Positions 8,848 through 18,071 of a stretch of 64,000 nucleotides of DNA are shown piece by piece (positions within the stretch are counted from its first letter, which is position 1; the number at the start of each line of letters is the position of its first letter). The stretch covers positions 2,060,501-2,124,500 of the forward strand of contig NZ_CP051677.1 in NCBI RefSeq assembly GCF_012849055.1, written 5' to 3'. Source of the DNA: Spirosoma rhododendri. GTDB lineage: Bacteria; Bacteroidota; Bacteroidia; Cytophagales; Spirosomataceae. A program made the translations under genes and the position numbers. The notes under the pieces were generated by a model. That model was not told where the DNA came from and made no database searches. It saw only the letters and a program-made list of their open reading frames with translations.

Positions 8848-10506
8848 TTACTTCTTTTTCAAAATCGAGTTGTACCGGTTCATGTCTTTGAACAGGTCGA
8901 GGGCCGCTTTCAACTCCGTATCGTCGGCAAACGATGCTTCCTTGATGCCCTTTTGAAGATAATAATGCCCAGCAATCTCTTCGTCGAGCAAAGCGCGGAC
9001 TTCGTTGCGGAACGTCATCAGGTCGGCGTCTTTGCTGTGCGACATCTTCGTCTTGAGCGACTTAAGCTGATCCTGAATCAGGTCGAAATATTTTTCCTTC
9101 TTGGCCGATGCTTCCAGCGTACCGAGGTCCTTTTCTACCTGCGTCGTGTAGTCGTAATCCTTGTTGGCCACCCACTTCATGAAGTCGGCGTATTCGGCGT
9201 CGGTCAGGCGGAATTCACGGGCGGGTTTGATCGTCGGGTGGTCGTGGCGGTACTTCACCGCGTAGTCGAAAATCAGTCCTTTATTGGTCAGACTCTGCGC
9301 AATCGGTGCGGCAAGCTGATTCTCTGTCACGAGATCGGGCAGTACCCCGCCACCGTCATATACCGGACGACCCGCTTTTGTCTTAAACGCGGTTTGCAGC
9401 GAATCGGGGATCTTACCTACGCTGCCGTCGGGATTGCGGTGGCTATAGTCGATGGCCTGAATGCACCGCCCACTGGGGATGTAATACTTGGCCGTCGTGA
9501 TCTTGAGCTTGGTATTGAACGACAGTTCGCGGGTAGTCTGTACCAGCCCTTTGCCGTATGTCCGCTGCCCGATCAGCACCCCCCGGTCGTAATCCTGAAT
9601 CACGCCCGATACGATCTCAGCCGCCGACGCGCTATGGCTGTTGGTCAGTACGATCAGCGGAATCTCCAGATCCATCGGCGCATTCATAGCCGTGTAGGTC
9701 TTGTTCCACTCGGTCACCTTGCCCTTCGTCGTTACCACTTCCGAATCCTTCGGGATAAAGATGTTGCAGATGTCGATGGCCATGTTGAGCAGTCCGCCGG
9801 GGTTCTCGCGCACGTCAAGCACCAGCTTTTTCATGCCTTTACCTTTCAGCTCCTGCACCGCCGTCCGCACTTCCCGCGACGCCGTCGCCGTAAAATCTTT
9901 CAGGTCGATATAGCCCACATCGTCCGAGAGCATCCCGTAGTAGGGTACGTTGGTCATCTTCACCACGTCGCGCATTACCGTCACCTCGACCGGAGCCGTC
10001 ACGCCGTAGCGTTTTACGGCCAGCTTGACGGCCGTGTTGTTCTGCCCCTTGATGAGTTTACCCGCGTCGGCATCCTTCCGGCTTTTCAGGTCGACCCCGT
10101 CGATTTTCAGAATCTCGTCGCCGATCTGCAAACCCGATTTTTCAGCCGGTGTGCCTTCGTAGATCATCAGCACGACGTTTTTGCCCTGCCGCTGCCCGAT
10201 CACCGCGCCGATGCCATTGTAGCGACCGGTGGTCATGGTCATGTAATCTTCGATCTCGTCTTCGGCGTAGAAATTCGTGTACGGATCAAGCCCTTTCAGC
10301 ATCGCGTCGATACTGCTTTTCACCATCCGGTTGGGGTTGATCTCGTCGACATAGTACATGTTCAGTTCCTTGAACAGTGTCGCGTAGATGTCGAGGTTAC
10401 GGGCGATTTCAAAGAAGCGGTCGTCGTTCTTGAACGAAAACAGGCTGATACCACCCGCTACGAGCCCGGCAGTGGCGAAAAGCGTCAAACGTTTGCTGAG
10501 ATGCAT
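8848..10506 (-). CDS. S41-family C-terminal processing peptidase
   Basis: 552 residues with an N-terminal signal or anchor (about residues 8-24), an N-terminal helical region, a PDZ domain (about 95-180; GIGAVIGQ ... GLQIGDEILKIDG) and an S41 protease core. The catalytic Ser lies in TNSHSASAAEIVSG (Ser292 or Ser294 region), with Lys319 in QRTYGKGLVQT. The C-terminal helical extension beyond about 420 is common in Bacteroidota homologues. It probably trims periplasmic or envelope proteins. It sits between rnpA and tsaB on the same strand; hairpin element 2 separates it from rnpA. Confidence 0.92.
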   Translation of the reverse strand: MHLSKRLTLFATAGLVAGGISLFSFKNDDRFFEIARNLDIYATLFKELNMYYVDEINPNRMVKSSIDAMLKGLDPYTNFYAEDEIEDYMTMTTGRYNGIGAVIGQRQGKNVVLMIYEGTPAEKSGLQIGDEILKIDGVDLKSRKDADAGKLIKGQNNTAVKLAVKRYGVTAPVEVTVMRDVVKMTNVPYYGMLSDDVGYIDLKDFTATASREVRTAVQELKGKGMKKLVLDVRENPGGLLNMAIDICNIFIPKDSEVVTTKGKVTEWNKTYTAMNAPMDLEIPLIVLTNSHSASAAEIVSGVIQDYDRGVLIGQRTYGKGLVQTTRELSFNTKLKITTAKYYIPSGRCIQAIDYSHRNPDGSVGKIPDSLQTAFKTKAGRPVYDGGGVLPDLVTENQLAAPIAQSLTNKGLIFDYAVKYRHDHPTIKPAREFRLTDAEYADFMKWVANKDYDYTTQVEKDLGTLEASAKKEKYFDLIQDQLKSLKTKMSHSKDADLMTFRNEVRALLDEEIAGHYYLQKGIKEASFADDTELKAALDLFKDMNRYNSILKKK

Positions 10507-10510
10507 GGGA

Positions 10511-10598
10511 GGTTTAAGGTTTATGGTTTAAAGTCTACTATTGAGTAACTAGTCCAATTGCGGAAACAACCTTGAACGTTAAACAACAAACCTTAAAC
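10511..10598. repeat. GTTTA/TAAAC intergenic hairpin element 2
   Basis: The left arm GGTTTAAGGTTTATGGTTTA (from 10511) pairs with the right arm 10568-10598 (ending AACAACAAACCTTAAAC), with few mismatches over about 23 bases. The right arm overlaps the rejoined rnpA stop codon (10598-10600). It separates rnpA from the S41 protease gene. Confidence 0.62.
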
Positions 10599-10977
10599 TA
10601 CATTTTTCCTAAGGCTAATTTCATACCTTTTTCTATCTCCTCAAACGAAATAATCTGCTTGGCCGTATAAAGCAGGGCGAGGTGCGAAGGCAGGGGGCGG
10701 GTGCGACCGTTGGGGGGAAGAGCAGGTGCTTGTTGAGCCGGTAGGCTTCGCGCACACGTCGACGGATCAGGTTGCGGTCGACGGCCCGTTTAAACTGCCG
10801 TTTGGGAACCGTAATGACGATGGCCGGAAGCGCGTCGGCGGCTTCGGGCTTGTTGAGATAGAGCACCCTAAACGGAAAAAGGTAGAACGTCCCAACGGCC
10901 GTACTACCTTTTGTAAAGAGTTCACCCAGAATTTTTTTGCTGCAAAGCCGCTCCGATTTCGTGAAGGTTTGCCGCAT
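10598..10977 (-). CDS. rnpA: Ribonuclease P protein component (frameshifted in this sequence)
   Basis: Protein subunit of RNase P, which matures tRNA 5' ends. From ATG 10977 (MRQTFTKSERLCSKK) it shows the family's basic helix with RNxxRR motif (FKRAVDRNLIRRRVREAYR). The frame is lost at a six-G run on the plus strand (10712-10717). With one base added the protein continues as HLLFPPNGRTRPLPSHLALLY and ends in a normal RnpA tail (ISFEEIEKGMKLALGKM), 126 residues in all. As read, it instead stops at 10633 after a nonsense tail. RnpA is essential, so a sequencing undercall is the best explanation. It follows rpmH in the standard order. Confidence 0.88.
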
Positions 10978-11037
10978 ATGAGTAGGCTGACGTTTGGAGT
11001 CCGGCAGGACGCCCAACGACGAACCAGAAACCGGGGA

Positions 11038-11205
11038 TTAAACTTTAAAGCGATCGCCTTTTTTCTCGTCCGAGACGGTCAGCTTCCAGCGACCTTTGGC
11101 ACGACGGCGGGCCAGTACTTGACGGCCATTGGCGGTTGACATCCGCTCGCGGAAGCCGTGCTTGTTTTTCCGCTTCCGGTTCGATGGTTGGTACGTTCTT
11201 TTCAT
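11038..11205 (-). CDS. rpmH: 50S ribosomal protein L34
   Basis: 55-residue basic protein starting [18 protein letters not shown], with the full L34 signature through [20 protein letters not shown], and a C-terminal tail [13 protein letters not shown] somewhat longer than the usual 44-46 residues. ATG at 11205 and TAA at 11038-11040. It is followed by rnpA 60 bases downstream, the conserved rpmH-rnpA pair. dnaA is not visible next to it, as expected in Bacteroidota. Confidence 0.95.
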   Translation of the reverse strand: MKRTYQPSNRKRKNKHGFRERMSTANGRQVLARRRAKGRWKLTVSDEKKGDRFKV

Positions 11206-11248
11206 GATCTATGTTGCCTAAAAACTTCTGAGTTCCGAAATGAGTCCG

Positions 11249-11279
11249 CAAAAATAGCAGAACGCTTCGGTTTAACCAA
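11249..11279 (-). promoter_or_regulatory. -33/-7 promoter of rpmH-rnpA
   Basis: On the minus strand TTG (11279-11277) is followed 20 bases later by TATTTTTG (11256-11249), a good match to TTG-N19-TAnnTTTG. It lies 44 bases upstream of the rpmH ATG. Confidence 0.65.
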
Positions 11280-11446
11280 ACGTCGATTCGGAAATTGGTG
11301 GCTGTCAGCCAATGAAATAGCGTATCCGGCCGATTTAATCGGGCAAATTTATCAATCTGCTGGCTGGCAAGGCGATTTTACGAAACCCTTTGGCCAATAT
11401 CGCCGGTTATCTTCGCAGACGACTCACCGACTTTTGCCCTCCGCTC

Positions 11447-13030
11447 ATGCACTACCGCCTGTCTGCCGATCCTGAATTGCCATACTACATTGCTGTTGAG
11501 GCTACGCTGTCGGCGGTGGCCCCGCATACGGTGGTCGAACTCCAGCTACCTGCCTGGCGCCCCGGTCGGTATGAGTTGCAGCACTTTGCCAAAAACATTC
11601 AGCGGTTCACGATTACCGACGAAACCGGGCAGCCGCTGCCGTTCCGCAAGATCACGAAAGACCGCTGGCGGGTAATTACCAAAACCGGTACGTCGATCAT
11701 TGCCCGGTACAATTTCTACAGCCTGCTCCCGGCAGCTCATCAGCTCAACGCGGGTAGCAGTTTCATTGATGAAACGCTGCTGTACGTCAACCCGGTGAAC
11801 TTGTGCCTGTACGCGGAAGGGCATATCAACGACCCCTGTACGCTCGACCTCGATATTCCGCGTAACTGGATGATTGCCTGTGGCCTGACGCGCGTCGATG
11901 ACTCCGCCGATACGACCGGCCCGGTGCAGTTACAGGCGGCTGACTTTTACGAGCTGGTCGACTGCCCGCTGCTAGCTGCGCCCGGTTTGCAGCACATCCA
12001 GTACGAAGTGCAGAAAACGCAGTTTCACGTCTGGATTCACGGAGGCTGGCGTACCGATAATACGCCCGCCTTCGATGCCGATCGGATTGTGCGCGACTTC
12101 ACCCGCTTCTCGGCGCAGCAAGTCGCCATGTACGGTGAATTCCCCGAAGGCGATTACCATTTTCTGACGCTGGTGCTGCCGGTGGCTTATTACCATGGTG
12201 TCGAGCACCGCAACTCGACGGTGCTGGTGCTTGGCCCCGCTGATGAAGGTGCGGGTCTATACAACGATTTACTGGGCGTGGCGTCACACGAACTGTTTCA
12301 TGCCTGGAACATCATCCGTATTCGGCCGACCGAACTGCTTCCCTACGATTTTACCCGCGAAAATTACTTTACCACTTGCTTCGTGGCCGAGGGCGTTACG
12401 ACCTACTATGGCGATCTGATGCTGCGCCGGTCGGGGGTATTCGATGACGATGCATATCTGAAAGAGTTACAGGTCGTATTCAAACGGCATTTCGAGAATA
12501 ACGGCCGGGCGTTTCAGTCGCTGACCGAATCGTCGTGGGATTTGTGGCTTGATGGCTACGAGAAAGGCGTTCCTGACCGGAAAGTGTCGGTCTACCACAA
12601 AGGAGCCATTGCCGCGCTGATTCTCGACCTGCGCATCCGCCGACTGACCAACCACGCCCGCTCGCTCGACGACGTGATGCGGCAGATGTGGACGCGCTTC
12701 GGCAAACCGTTCGTTGGCTACACGCTGGACGATTACCGGGCGGTTGCCGAGTCGGTGGCCGGTGAAAGTCTGGCTGACTATTTCGATCTATGCATATTCG
12801 GCAATAGTGCGCTCGAAGAACCGCTGAACGAAACGCTGGCTTGGGTGGGGCTGCAACTTGTATGGGAAGCCCCAACGGCCGACCTGCCCGGTGGTATTCG
12901 CCTACTCGACTTGGGCGATGAGGCCGGTCGGGCGCAGCGAGTACGTTGGTTCGGCGACGTCCTGACCGATCCCGCCGACGATCACCTGATCGACCCCGAT
13001 AAAGCTGGGAAGAACGTAGTGGCGAAGTAG
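11447..13030 (+). CDS. M61-family metallopeptidase (glycyl aminopeptidase-like)
   Basis: 527 residues counted from ATG 11447 (MHYRLSADPELPYYIAVEA, the usual N-terminal strand); an ATG at 11390 is in frame but adds nothing family-like. The zinc site is SHELFHAWN (His281, Glu282, His285) with the third ligand Glu about 30 residues on, in FVAEGVTTYYGD. The N-terminal beta domain contains LPAWRPGRYELQHFAKNI, characteristic of M61. Most Bacteroidota relatives carry a C-terminal PDZ domain; here the tail after LEEPLNETLAWVGLQL is short and a PDZ domain is not evident. No signal peptide, so probably cytoplasmic. Confidence 0.9.
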   Translation: MHYRLSADPELPYYIAVEATLSAVAPHTVVELQLPAWRPGRYELQHFAKNIQRFTITDETGQPLPFRKITKDRWRVITKTGTSIIARYNFYSLLPAAHQLNAGSSFIDETLLYVNPVNLCLYAEGHINDPCTLDLDIPRNWMIACGLTRVDDSADTTGPVQLQAADFYELVDCPLLAAPGLQHIQYEVQKTQFHVWIHGGWRTDNTPAFDADRIVRDFTRFSAQQVAMYGEFPEGDYHFLTLVLPVAYYHGVEHRNSTVLVLGPADEGAGLYNDLLGVASHELFHAWNIIRIRPTELLPYDFTRENYFTTCFVAEGVTTYYGDLMLRRSGVFDDDAYLKELQVVFKRHFENNGRAFQSLTESSWDLWLDGYEKGVPDRKVSVYHKGAIAALILDLRIRRLTNHARSLDDVMRQMWTRFGKPFVGYTLDDYRAVAESVAGESLADYFDLCIFGNSALEEPLNETLAWVGLQLVWEAPTADLPGGIRLLDLGDEAGRAQRVRWFGDVLTDPADDHLIDPDKAGKNVVAK

Positions 13031-13117
13031 CCGAGGGGACCAAGTTGCGGTGATGGACGGATAAATGACGGAAAAAATAGACATTGCGTCTAGCTATTCC
13101 TGAACCGACCATTGCTG

Positions 13118-14626
13118 ATGAATCCCGCCACAAAACCACTTCCGTTTGACGAATACGTCCGACACGACGCAACCGCTCTGGCCAGACTTGTCCGCTCCGG
13201 CGACGTAACGCCCGATGAACTGCTGGCTACGGCCATTGCCCGCGCTGAAGCCGTCAACCCAGAGCTGAACGCCATTGTAACGCCCCTGTATGAAAAAGGA
13301 CGCGAAGTCGCCAGTCGATTACCCGTCGACGCGCCGTTTCGAGGGGTGCCGTTTCTGCTGAAAGACCTCGAACTGGGCTGGGCCGGAACACCGCTGAAGT
13401 CGGGTAGCCGGGCCTACGCCAACTACGTATCCCCCACCGACAGCGACACCGTCCGTCGTTTTCTGCAAGCGGGGCTGGTGCCGTTCGGCAAAACAAATAC
13501 GCCTGAATTTGGCCTGACACCCTATACTGAATCGAAGTTGTACGGCCCGGCGCGCAATCCGTGGAATACGGCCTATTCACCCGGTGGGTCGAGTGGCGGT
13601 TCTGCGGTAGCGGTGGCAGCAGGTATCGTTCCGGCAGCAACGGCCAGTGACGGTGGCGGTTCGATCCGAATTCCGGCCTCGTGTTGTGGCTTGTTTGGTC
13701 TGAAACCGTCGCGGGGGCGCGTGTCGCTGGGGCCGAACTACGGCGAACTTTGGAACGGTGCCGTTATCGGGCACGCCCTGACCCGGTCGGTGCGTGACAG
13801 TGCGGGCCTGCTCGACGCCATCGCCGGTTACGCCCCCGGCGACCCATACCAGATTGCAGCTCCAGAGCGGTCTTATGCCGAGGAAGTGAAACGGGAGCCG
13901 GGCAAGCTACGGATTGCCTTCTCAACACAGCACCTCATGCCGTCACAGGCCACCGACCCGGAATGCATCAAGGCTGTTCAGGAGACGGCGCAGTTACTGG
14001 AAAAGCTAGGCCATACAGTTGAAGAAGTGCCGCTGCCCTACGAAAAAACGATTGTGACGGAAGCCTTTTTCGTGAACGTGCTGAGCGAAACGGCAGCTAC
14101 CCTGCGCGAAATCAGTCAGTACCTGGGCCGACCCGTCCGGCGGGACGATGTAGAACTGAACACATGGGCACTGGGCCGACTAGCGGAAGGTTTCACCGCA
14201 GCTGATGTAGCTTACCAGAAACGTCGCTGGAATAGCCTCAACCGAGCGATGGGTCAATTCCACGAAACCTACGATCTGTTTCTAACGCCCACGCTACCAC
14301 GTCCGCCGATCAAAATTGGGGCGTTTCAGAATTCGGCATCGGAAGAGCGGACCATGAAACTGGTCGATGCCATGCGGGGACTTAAATACCTGAAAGGAAC
14401 AAAAATGATCGCCGAACTGGCCGAGAAGTCGCTGGGATATATCTCGTACACCGTCATTGCCAACATGACCGGTCAGCCGTCGATGTCGGTACCGCTGCAC
14501 TGGTCAGCAGAGTGCTTACCGATTGGCGTTATGTTTTCTGGTCGCATGGGTGATGAGGCCACACTGTTTCGGCTGGCTAGCCAGCTCGAACAGGAAAGGC
14601 CGTGGTTTGACAAGCGCCCGGCATAA
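13118..14626 (+). CDS. Amidase signature family protein
   Basis: 502 residues from ATG 13118 (a TTG two codons earlier is in frame). It has the Ser-cisSer-Lys triad of amidase-signature hydrolases: Lys82 in LLKDLE, the cis-Ser in [15 protein letters not shown], and the nucleophile Ser182 in [11 protein letters not shown]. It lacks the features that would mark it as GatA (no gatB/gatC neighbours, divergent C-terminal half), so it is more likely a 6-aminohexanoate-dimer-hydrolase or fatty-acid-amide-like amidase. Substrate unknown. It ends in a strong bidirectional terminator. Confidence 0.88.
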   Translation: MNPATKPLPFDEYVRHDATALARLVRSGDVTPDELLATAIARAEAVNPELNAIVTPLYEKGREVASRLPVDAPFRGVPFLLKDLELGWAGTPLKSGSRAYANYVSPTDSDTVRRFLQAGLVPFGKTNTPEFGLTPYTESKLYGPARNPWNTAYSPGGSSGGSAVAVAAGIVPAATASDGGGSIRIPASCCGLFGLKPSRGRVSLGPNYGELWNGAVIGHALTRSVRDSAGLLDAIAGYAPGDPYQIAAPERSYAEEVKREPGKLRIAFSTQHLMPSQATDPECIKAVQETAQLLEKLGHTVEEVPLPYEKTIVTEAFFVNVLSETAATLREISQYLGRPVRRDDVELNTWALGRLAEGFTAADVAYQKRRWNSLNRAMGQFHETYDLFLTPTLPRPPIKIGAFQNSASEERTMKLVDAMRGLKYLKGTKMIAELAEKSLGYISYTVIANMTGQPSMSVPLHWSAECLPIGVMFSGRMGDEATLFRLASQLEQERPWFDKRPA

Positions 14627-14628
14627 AA

Positions 14629-14654
14629 AAAGAGACAGCTTAGGCTGTCTCTTT
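14629..14654. terminator. Bidirectional intrinsic terminator
   Basis: AAAGAGACAGC (14629-14639) and GCTGTCTCTTT (14644-14654) form a perfect 11-bp stem with a four-base loop. An A-run lies on the left side and T's on the right, so it can stop the amidase gene on the plus strand and the hydroxylase gene on the minus strand. Confidence 0.82.
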
Positions 14655-14657
14655 AGC

Positions 14658-15143
14658 TTAGTTAGCTGATTCTTTCGTGGAGGTAGCTTTCGGCTCTTTC
14701 ACCGAGCGGTCGTAACGTTTAGGGGCGTACAGAAATCCAAACGCTTCGGCACCCTCTTTGGTGTGAACCTTGTGGTGTATGTAATGTGCCCGCATGATGC
14801 GCTGCATATACCGCCCGCTTGTGTCGAACTTCATCTTGACCCGGCGGTGTACGATGACGTCATGAAACAGAAAATAGAAGGCACCGTATAGGGTTACACC
14901 AGCGCCAATCCAGGTCAGAAAGGCTAGTCCAGGGATTCCGACGCCAGCCAGAAACAACCCGATGGCAACGACGGCGAACACAACAGCGAAGAGATCGTTT
15001 ATTTCGAAAAAACCCTTGTGATGGTTGTGGTGATCGCGGTGCCAACTCCACAGCACACCATGCATAATGTACTTGTGCGTAAACCAGGCTACGCCTTCCA
15101 TGAACAGAAAAGTACCAATTACGAGAGCAATGTTTACCAGCAT
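14658..15143 (-). CDS. Beta-carotene hydroxylase / sterol-desaturase family protein (CrtZ-like)
   Basis: 161 residues from ATG 15143; an in-frame TTG at 15167 is less likely. Integral-membrane di-iron hydroxylase with about four membrane segments and the histidine clusters of the family: HKYIMH, HRDHHNHH, HDVIVHRR and HYIHHKVH. Length and motif spacing fit CrtZ, which hydroxylates beta-ionone rings to make zeaxanthin-type carotenoids. No other carotenoid gene lies in the window. The membrane-bound fatty-acid hydroxylase superfamily is certain; the exact substrate is inferred. Confidence 0.85.
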   Translation of the reverse strand: MLVNIALVIGTFLFMEGVAWFTHKYIMHGVLWSWHRDHHNHHKGFFEINDLFAVVFAVVAIGLFLAGVGIPGLAFLTWIGAGVTLYGAFYFLFHDVIVHRRVKMKFDTSGRYMQRIMRAHYIHHKVHTKEGAEAFGFLYAPKRYDRSVKEPKATSTKESAN

Positions 15144-15323
15144 TTTTGTGTTTTCTGAGTAAGACAAACAACTGCGAACCGGTCTGCGGCATCGATCTTC
15201 CGGTTGCTACGAACCGAGGGTCTGAGCCGTCGACCACTCCCGATAATTAACGGAATGTTTTGGTGAAAAGTTGACCGCCGAGCGGTTACTTTTTAACGCA
15301 AAATAGAGATTGGGAGCAAACAC

Positions 15324-15353
15324 TTGCAAGTCATTGGAAAATTCGTATCTTTA
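15324..15353 (+). promoter_or_regulatory. -33/-7 promoter of the AlbA_2 gene
   Basis: TTG (15324-15326), exactly 19 bases, then TATCTTTA (15346-15353), one mismatch from TAnnTTTG. Transcription would start near 15360, which rules out the upstream start at 15310 and supports ATG 15376. Confidence 0.6.
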
Positions 15354-15375
15354 TAACCAGTCAGTACTCAACCAG

Positions 15376-16047
15376 ATGAACCCATCGGTTATGGACTATC
15401 AGGCACTCAAGAACCTGGTCAGACGGGGAGAGGGTAGTAGTTTAGAGTTTAAACTGAAGACAAATCACCCCGAAAAAATTATCCGGGGAATCGTCGCCTT
15501 CGCCAATACATACGGCGGAATCATGCTTATCGGCGTGGCAGACGACAAGACCATCCGGGGGCTGAAATACGCCGACGAAGACGAGTACCTGCTCGTCCGG
15601 GCTATCAACAAGTACTGCTTCCCCCGCATTTCGTACACCATCGACCGCGTACAGCTCTACGACGAGCGCGAAGTATTGGTGATCCGGGTGCCGCCCAGCC
15701 CGACCCGCCCCCACTACATCATTCCCGACCCGGAAAACGACCCCGACAACAAGAAGGCTTATGTCCGCGTCGCCGATAAGTCGGTGCAGGCTAGTCGGGA
15801 GGTGCGCGAAATTCTGAAGGGGCAGCAGGCCGAACGCTCCATCCGTTTTACCTACGGTGATAAGGAGCATAAGCTGATGCAGCACCTCGGCGAACACAGC
15901 AGTATCACGGTCGATCTGTTTGCGTCCATCGCCGGGATCTCCCGAAAGATCGCGTCGCGCACACTTGTCCTGCTTGTCCTTGCTCACGTGCTGGAAATTC
16001 ACCCCAGCGATGTTATGGATAAATACACGACAAGGGCGGTTAGCTGA
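15376..16047 (+). CDS. AlbA_2 (Schlafen-type) putative DNA-binding protein
   Basis: 223 residues from ATG 15376 (15391 also possible). The N-terminal half is an AlbA_2/Schlafen-like domain (EGSSLEFKLKTNHPEKIIRGIVAFANTYGGIMLIGVADD, then YVRVADKSVQASREV). The C-terminal part from about residue 160 looks like a winged helix (EHKLMQHLGEHSSITVDLFASIAGISRKIASRTLVLL). The GHKL-type ATPase domain found in longer relatives, such as the 47019 gene, is absent. Likely a transcription regulator or nucleic-acid-binding protein; target unknown. A REP-like hairpin pair begins right after its stop. Confidence 0.75.
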   Translation: MNPSVMDYQALKNLVRRGEGSSLEFKLKTNHPEKIIRGIVAFANTYGGIMLIGVADDKTIRGLKYADEDEYLLVRAINKYCFPRISYTIDRVQLYDEREVLVIRVPPSPTRPHYIIPDPENDPDNKKAYVRVADKSVQASREVREILKGQQAERSIRFTYGDKEHKLMQHLGEHSSITVDLFASIAGISRKIASRTLVLLVLAHVLEIHPSDVMDKYTTRAVS

Positions 16048-16052
16048 GCATT

Positions 16053-16130
16053 GTTTCAAACAGCATCTTACTGTCTGCTCTTCACGCACAACAAATGCTG
16101 CAAGACAAACAGCAAGATGCTGTTTGAGAC
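16053..16130. repeat. REP-like inverted hairpin pair B
   Basis: Unit 16058-16076 and unit 16107-16125 (AAACAGCAAGATGCTGTTT, a perfect 8-bp stem with an AGA loop) are imperfect reverse complements; over 16053-16070 against 16113-16130, 16 of 18 bases match. It is the same design as pair A: inverted units, each itself a hairpin with a three-base loop. It sits between the convergent stops of the AlbA_2 gene and bioA. Confidence 0.55.
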
Positions 16131-17431
16131 TACAGACTAGCCAACAGCGCCATGATCTGCTCATGCACGTACTCTAACTGGCTATCGGTGGTGCAGTAAG
16201 GCGGCATCAGATACAGCACATTCCCCAGCGGACGCATCAGTATCCCCCGGTCGAGCATAAACTGATAGGCGTAGTCCCGGATGTGGTTGAAATACGACGT
16301 CTGTTCGCCCACATTCAAATCGAAAGCCAGCACTGTACCTTGCTGACGGATTGTACCGACGTGTGTATGGCCTTTCAGTGTTTCGGCAAACTGGCGGTGG
16401 TTTGCTTCGATGCGCTGAATTGCCTGCTGCGTTTCTTCCAGCAACAGCAAATCCATACTAGCGAGGGCAACCGAGCAGGCGAGGGGGTTAGCTGTAAACG
16501 AGTGACCGTGAAAGAGCGTCTTCATCCGGTCGTCGGACAGGAACGCGTCGTAGATCGCCTGCGTACAGGTTGTCACGCCGAGCGCCATCGTCCCGCCGGT
16601 TAAGCCTTTCGACAGGCACATCAGATCCGCTTTTTCGGTCAGGTAGTCCGACGCGAACAGGCGACCCGTCCGGCCGAAACCCGTCATTACTTCATCTGCG
16701 ATTAGCAGAATGCCCTGTTCTTTCGCTAGGCGGAACAACTCGGCCAGCACGGCCGGTTCGTACATGATCATACCGCCCGACCCCTGCACCAGCGGTTCGA
16801 CAATGAATGCAGCCACGTCGTCGGTAAACAGGGTGCGGGCCAGTTCCAGCGTCGCTTCTTCCTGACCGGTAACGGGCGTCGGCAGGTAGTCGACGTCGAA
16901 TAGAAACGGCGCGAACGGAGCAGAGAATGCGTTACGACCACCCACGGCCATCGCACCAAACGTATCGCCGTGGTACGCATCGGTCAGCGCAATCACTTTC
17001 CGGCGCGGCTTCCCCTGATTGTACCAGTATTGGAACGCCATTTTCAGCGCAACTTCTACCGCCGTCGAGCCATTGTCGGAATAGAAAACCTTTGCCTGAT
17101 TGTCTGGCAGTATAGTCAGTAGCCGTTCGGCGAGTTCGACGGCGGGCTGATGCGTGAACCCGGCAAAGATGACGTGTTCGAGCGTAATGGCCTGTTCGGC
17201 AAGTCGCTGAGCAATGTGCGGATGCGCGTGGCCGTGCAGGTTAACCCACCACGACGAAACCATGTCCAGATAGGTGGTGCCGTCGGCCGCGTACAGCACC
17301 GAACCCTCGCCCCGCACAATCGGAATGGGTAGCGGAGCGGTTTGCATTTGTGTGAACGGATGCCAGACAACCTGGTGGTCGCGTTCGGGCAGCGAATTAG
17401 GCGAATTGACGGGCGTAGTGGGCAATGACAT
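16130..17431 (-). CDS. bioA: Adenosylmethionine-8-amino-7-oxononanoate aminotransferase BioA
   Basis: 433-residue class III PLP aminotransferase that converts KAPA to DAPA with SAM as amino donor, the third step from pimeloyl-ACP to biotin. BioA-specific segments are HPFTQM near residue 24, SSWWVNLHGHAHP (about 59-71) and the PLP Lys275 in CLSKGLTGG. IADEVMTGFGRTG carries the cofactor-binding Asp. Its start overlaps the end of bioD by 35 bases, so the two are translationally linked. The operon order is bioF-bioD-bioA; bioB is not here. Confidence 0.97.
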   Translation of the reverse strand: MSLPTTPVNSPNSLPERDHQVVWHPFTQMQTAPLPIPIVRGEGSVLYAADGTTYLDMVSSWWVNLHGHAHPHIAQRLAEQAITLEHVIFAGFTHQPAVELAERLLTILPDNQAKVFYSDNGSTAVEVALKMAFQYWYNQGKPRRKVIALTDAYHGDTFGAMAVGGRNAFSAPFAPFLFDVDYLPTPVTGQEEATLELARTLFTDDVAAFIVEPLVQGSGGMIMYEPAVLAELFRLAKEQGILLIADEVMTGFGRTGRLFASDYLTEKADLMCLSKGLTGGTMALGVTTCTQAIYDAFLSDDRMKTLFHGHSFTANPLACSVALASMDLLLLEETQQAIQRIEANHRQFAETLKGHTHVGTIRQQGTVLAFDLNVGEQTSYFNHIRDYAYQFMLDRGILMRPLGNVLYLMPPYCTTDSQLEYVHEQIMALLASL

Positions 17432-18011
17432 CGGGTGTAAGCTGCGCTTCCTGCCCGATACGGCCCAGGCACGGAAGCTGTGTGTAGTTGAGAATAAACG
17501 ATTCCGTCGTCGGTACGGTCGGTCCGTTGAAGATCAAGCCCGCCAGCGGAATCGACCGACTCTGGCAAACGGCTACCGACAGTAGCGTGTGGTTGATGCT
17601 GCCGAGATAGTTGCGCGACACCAGCACCACCGGCAGACCCAACTGGGCCACTAGATCGACGTTCAGGTCGTGGTCGTTCAGCGGCACCATTAGTCCACCG
17701 GCCAGTTCAACGACCAGCGCGTTGTCGGTTTTGGGTAATTGAAAGGCGTCCAGTTCAAGCGTCACACCATCGGCAGCGGCAGCCGCGTGGGGCGACATCG
17801 GCTGGTTAAGCCGGTACGCTTCGGGATGAAAGCGGGAGCGAGGATTTGTGACCAGTCGGCGAACGGCGTCGGTGTCGGAATCGTCCAGACCACCGGCCTG
17901 TACGGGTTTCCAATAGTCGGCTTGCAGTGCTTCGGTCAGCACTGCCGAGACAATCGTTTTGCCGATTTCGGTGCCGATGCCCGCAACAATAAGTTGATGA
18001 GGTAATGTCAT
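17397..18011 (-). CDS. bioD: ATP-dependent dethiobiotin synthetase BioD
   Basis: 204 residues. Closes the ureido ring of dethiobiotin from DAPA and CO2 using ATP. The P-loop is GIGTEIGKT (residues 11-19; usual form GTDTxVGKT). KPVQAGG, the VELAGGLMVPLND segment and VLVSRNYLGSINHTLL are further BioD landmarks. It lies between bioF (60 bases upstream, gap holding a REP-like unit) and bioA (overlapping). Confidence 0.95.
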   Translation of the reverse strand: MTLPHQLIVAGIGTEIGKTIVSAVLTEALQADYWKPVQAGGLDDSDTDAVRRLVTNPRSRFHPEAYRLNQPMSPHAAAAADGVTLELDAFQLPKTDNALVVELAGGLMVPLNDHDLNVDLVAQLGLPVVLVSRNYLGSINHTLLSVAVCQSRSIPLAGLIFNGPTVPTTESFILNYTQLPCLGRIGQEAQLTPDVIAHYARQFA

Positions 18012-18040
18012 AAATGAACTGGTTGTATTACGTTATCCCC

Positions 18041-18057
18041 GGCAGCTAGAAGCTGTT
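18041..18057. repeat. REP-like single hairpin C
   Basis: GGCAGCTAGAAGCTGTT: stem GCAGCT/AGCTGT with an AGA loop, preceded by CCCC as is unit 4874. It belongs to the same ACAGCW-NNN-WGCTGT family as pairs A and B and sits in the 60-base bioF-bioD gap. Confidence 0.45.
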
Positions 18058-18071
18058 GGAGACAACAAACG

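Noticed and set aside
8791..10548. Open frame of 585 codons on the plus strand, opposite the S41 protease gene
   Set aside because: It mirrors a gene with clear S41 and PDZ motifs on the other strand; the translation is rich in His, Arg and Val with no family features, as expected from a shadow frame in GC-rich DNA.
12848..13030. Frameshift at the end of the M61 peptidase to explain the missing PDZ domain
   Set aside because: No G/C run whose correction opens a PDZ-like frame was seen before the next gene at 13118; the gap is too short for a PDZ domain.
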